Shown here: positions 4,325-5,070 of the stretch, in pieces | Layout: each line of letters starts with the position of its first letter | How positions within the stretch are numbered: position 1 is the stretch's first letter | NCBI GenBank assembly: GCA_028704195.1 | Contig: JAQVLL010000177.1 | Location: 1 to 5,070 of the forward strand | Direction: 5' to 3' | DNA length: 5,070 nt | Origin: Smithellaceae bacterium | Lineage (GTDB): Bacteria > Desulfobacterota > Syntrophia > Syntrophales > Smithellaceae | Translations under genes and position numbers: made by a program | The notes under the pieces: model-generated | Database searches by the model: none | What the model was told of the DNA's origin: nothing | Seen by the model: the letters and a program-made list of their open reading frames with translations, nothing else

Positions 4325-5070
4325 TTATAACATCTCCAGAAGCGATTTGGATCCGCTTGAAACCATGTACAGAATAAAGACAATGCCGATGACAATGCGA
4401 TAGTAACCGAAAGCCTTAAATCCGTGGTTCTCCACAAATTTAATAAAAACTCTTACTGCGAGCCAGGCGGAGATAAAGGCTCCGGCGAGCCCGATCGCCA
4501 GTAGCATCAGTTCTTGCGATGAAAAGGTGGCATCGGTTTTTAGCAAATCGTAGCCCGTCGCCGCGCACATGGTGGGAACGGCCAGCAAAAAGGAGAATTC
4601 GGTAGCCTGCTTTTTGTTGAGACCGTTTCCGACACCGCCGATGATGGTTGCCGCGGCGCGTGACACTCCGGGAATCATGGACACGCACTGGGCGAGCCCA
4701 ATAAAGAAGGCATTTTGATAAGAGATGTCTTCGAGCTCGACATAGCGGCTCTTCCGGGTGACCACCCACTTGTCGATCACAATCAAAATAACGCCACCGA
4801 CAATCAGCGCAAGAGATACACCAAGCGGGTTGAACAGATACGTTTTGATGGTTTTATAAGCCAGGAAGCCAATAATCGCGGTAGGAATGAAGGCGACAAA
4901 AAGTTTAATGTAGATGGTGATCCCCTGAATGAAGCGCTTGTAGTAGAGCATTACGATTGCCAGAATCGCCCCGATCTGAATGGCAATTTCAAAAGTTTTT
5001 ACAAATGCGTCGTCGTGTATCTTCATGGTGTAGGAGGCCAGAATCATATGCCCCGTGGATGAAACGGGTA
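4325..5070 (-). CDS. uppP: Undecaprenyl-diphosphatase (UppP/BacA), N-terminus cut by window edge
   Basis: This membrane enzyme dephosphorylates undecaprenyl pyrophosphate to recycle the lipid carrier for peptidoglycan synthesis, and overproduction gives bacitracin resistance. The frame is open to the window edge. Codons before the Met at 5047 read PVSSTGH, the first catalytic motif, containing the conserved Ser and His. About 23 residues, including the catalytic Glu, are therefore outside, judging by E. coli UppP. The second motif is IPGVSRAAATI, keeping the essential Arg; the usual Ser after it is Ala. About seven hydrophobic segments are visible, for example FEIAIQIGAILAIVMLYY and LMLLAIGLAGAFISAWLAV, and EFSFLLAVP is typical. 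The stop lies 30 bp before the split-barrel gene. The product is housekeeping and probably unrelated in function to the metal-cluster genes that follow. Confidence 0.95.
   Translation of the reverse strand, partial: PVSSTGHMILASYTMKIHDDAFVKTFEIAIQIGAILAIVMLYYKRFIQGITIYIKLFVAFIPTAIIGFLAYKTIKTYLFNPLGVSLALIVGGVILIVIDKWVVTRKSRYVELEDISYQNAFFIGLAQCVSMIPGVSRAAATIIGGVGNGLNKKQATEFSFLLAVPTMCAATGYDLLKTDATFSSQELMLLAIGLAGAFISAWLAVRVFIKFVENHGFKAFGYYRIVIGIVFILYMVSSGSKSLLEML

Overview
The window looks like part of a chromosome from an anaerobic bacterium, most plausibly a sulfate-reducing or syntrophic member of the Desulfobacterota (old Deltaproteobacteria). This placement is an inference. It rests on a sigma-54 activator sitting next to a NifX-like protein, a DUF5320-type Gly-rich protein and a 2[4Fe-4S] ferredoxin. 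That set resembles the orp (orange protein) loci of Desulfovibrio and its relatives. No 16S or other taxonomic marker is present.

Left half, + strand. Positions 1-285 hold the C-terminal end of a sigma-54-dependent, Fis-type HTH activator. The AT-rich gap that follows (286-473) has the layout of a sigma-54 promoter: two palindromes sharing the half-site AGTCGC, centred about 43 bp apart; a near-consensus IHF site (391-403); and a -24/-12 element (447-462). The predicted transcript begins at or next to the ATG of the NifX/MTH1175-like gene (474-890). Next come a DUF5320-like Gly/Arg-rich protein (932-1306), a terminator-like hairpin (about 1423-1462), a peptide deformylase (1487-2011) and a two-cluster ferredoxin with a long RG-rich tail (2054-2527).

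Right half, - strand, convergent with the first. Read from right to left it holds uppP (undecaprenyl-diphosphatase, cut by the window edge), a flavin-type split-barrel (PNPOx-like) protein, a NifU/IscU-like Fe-S scaffold and an MBL-fold metallohydrolase of the COG1237 type. The last two are 11 bp apart and probably translationally coupled.

Putting it together: the + strand genes look like a sigma-54-controlled metal-sulfur cofactor-binding module (NifX-like carrier, DUF5320 partner, ferredoxin). The facing operon supplies a Fe-S scaffold and a metallohydrolase often found near such genes. The most notable observations are the complete sigma-54 control region, the nearly leaderless start, the RG-rich segments shared by three different proteins of the cluster, and a peptide deformylase placed inside it behind a hairpin.
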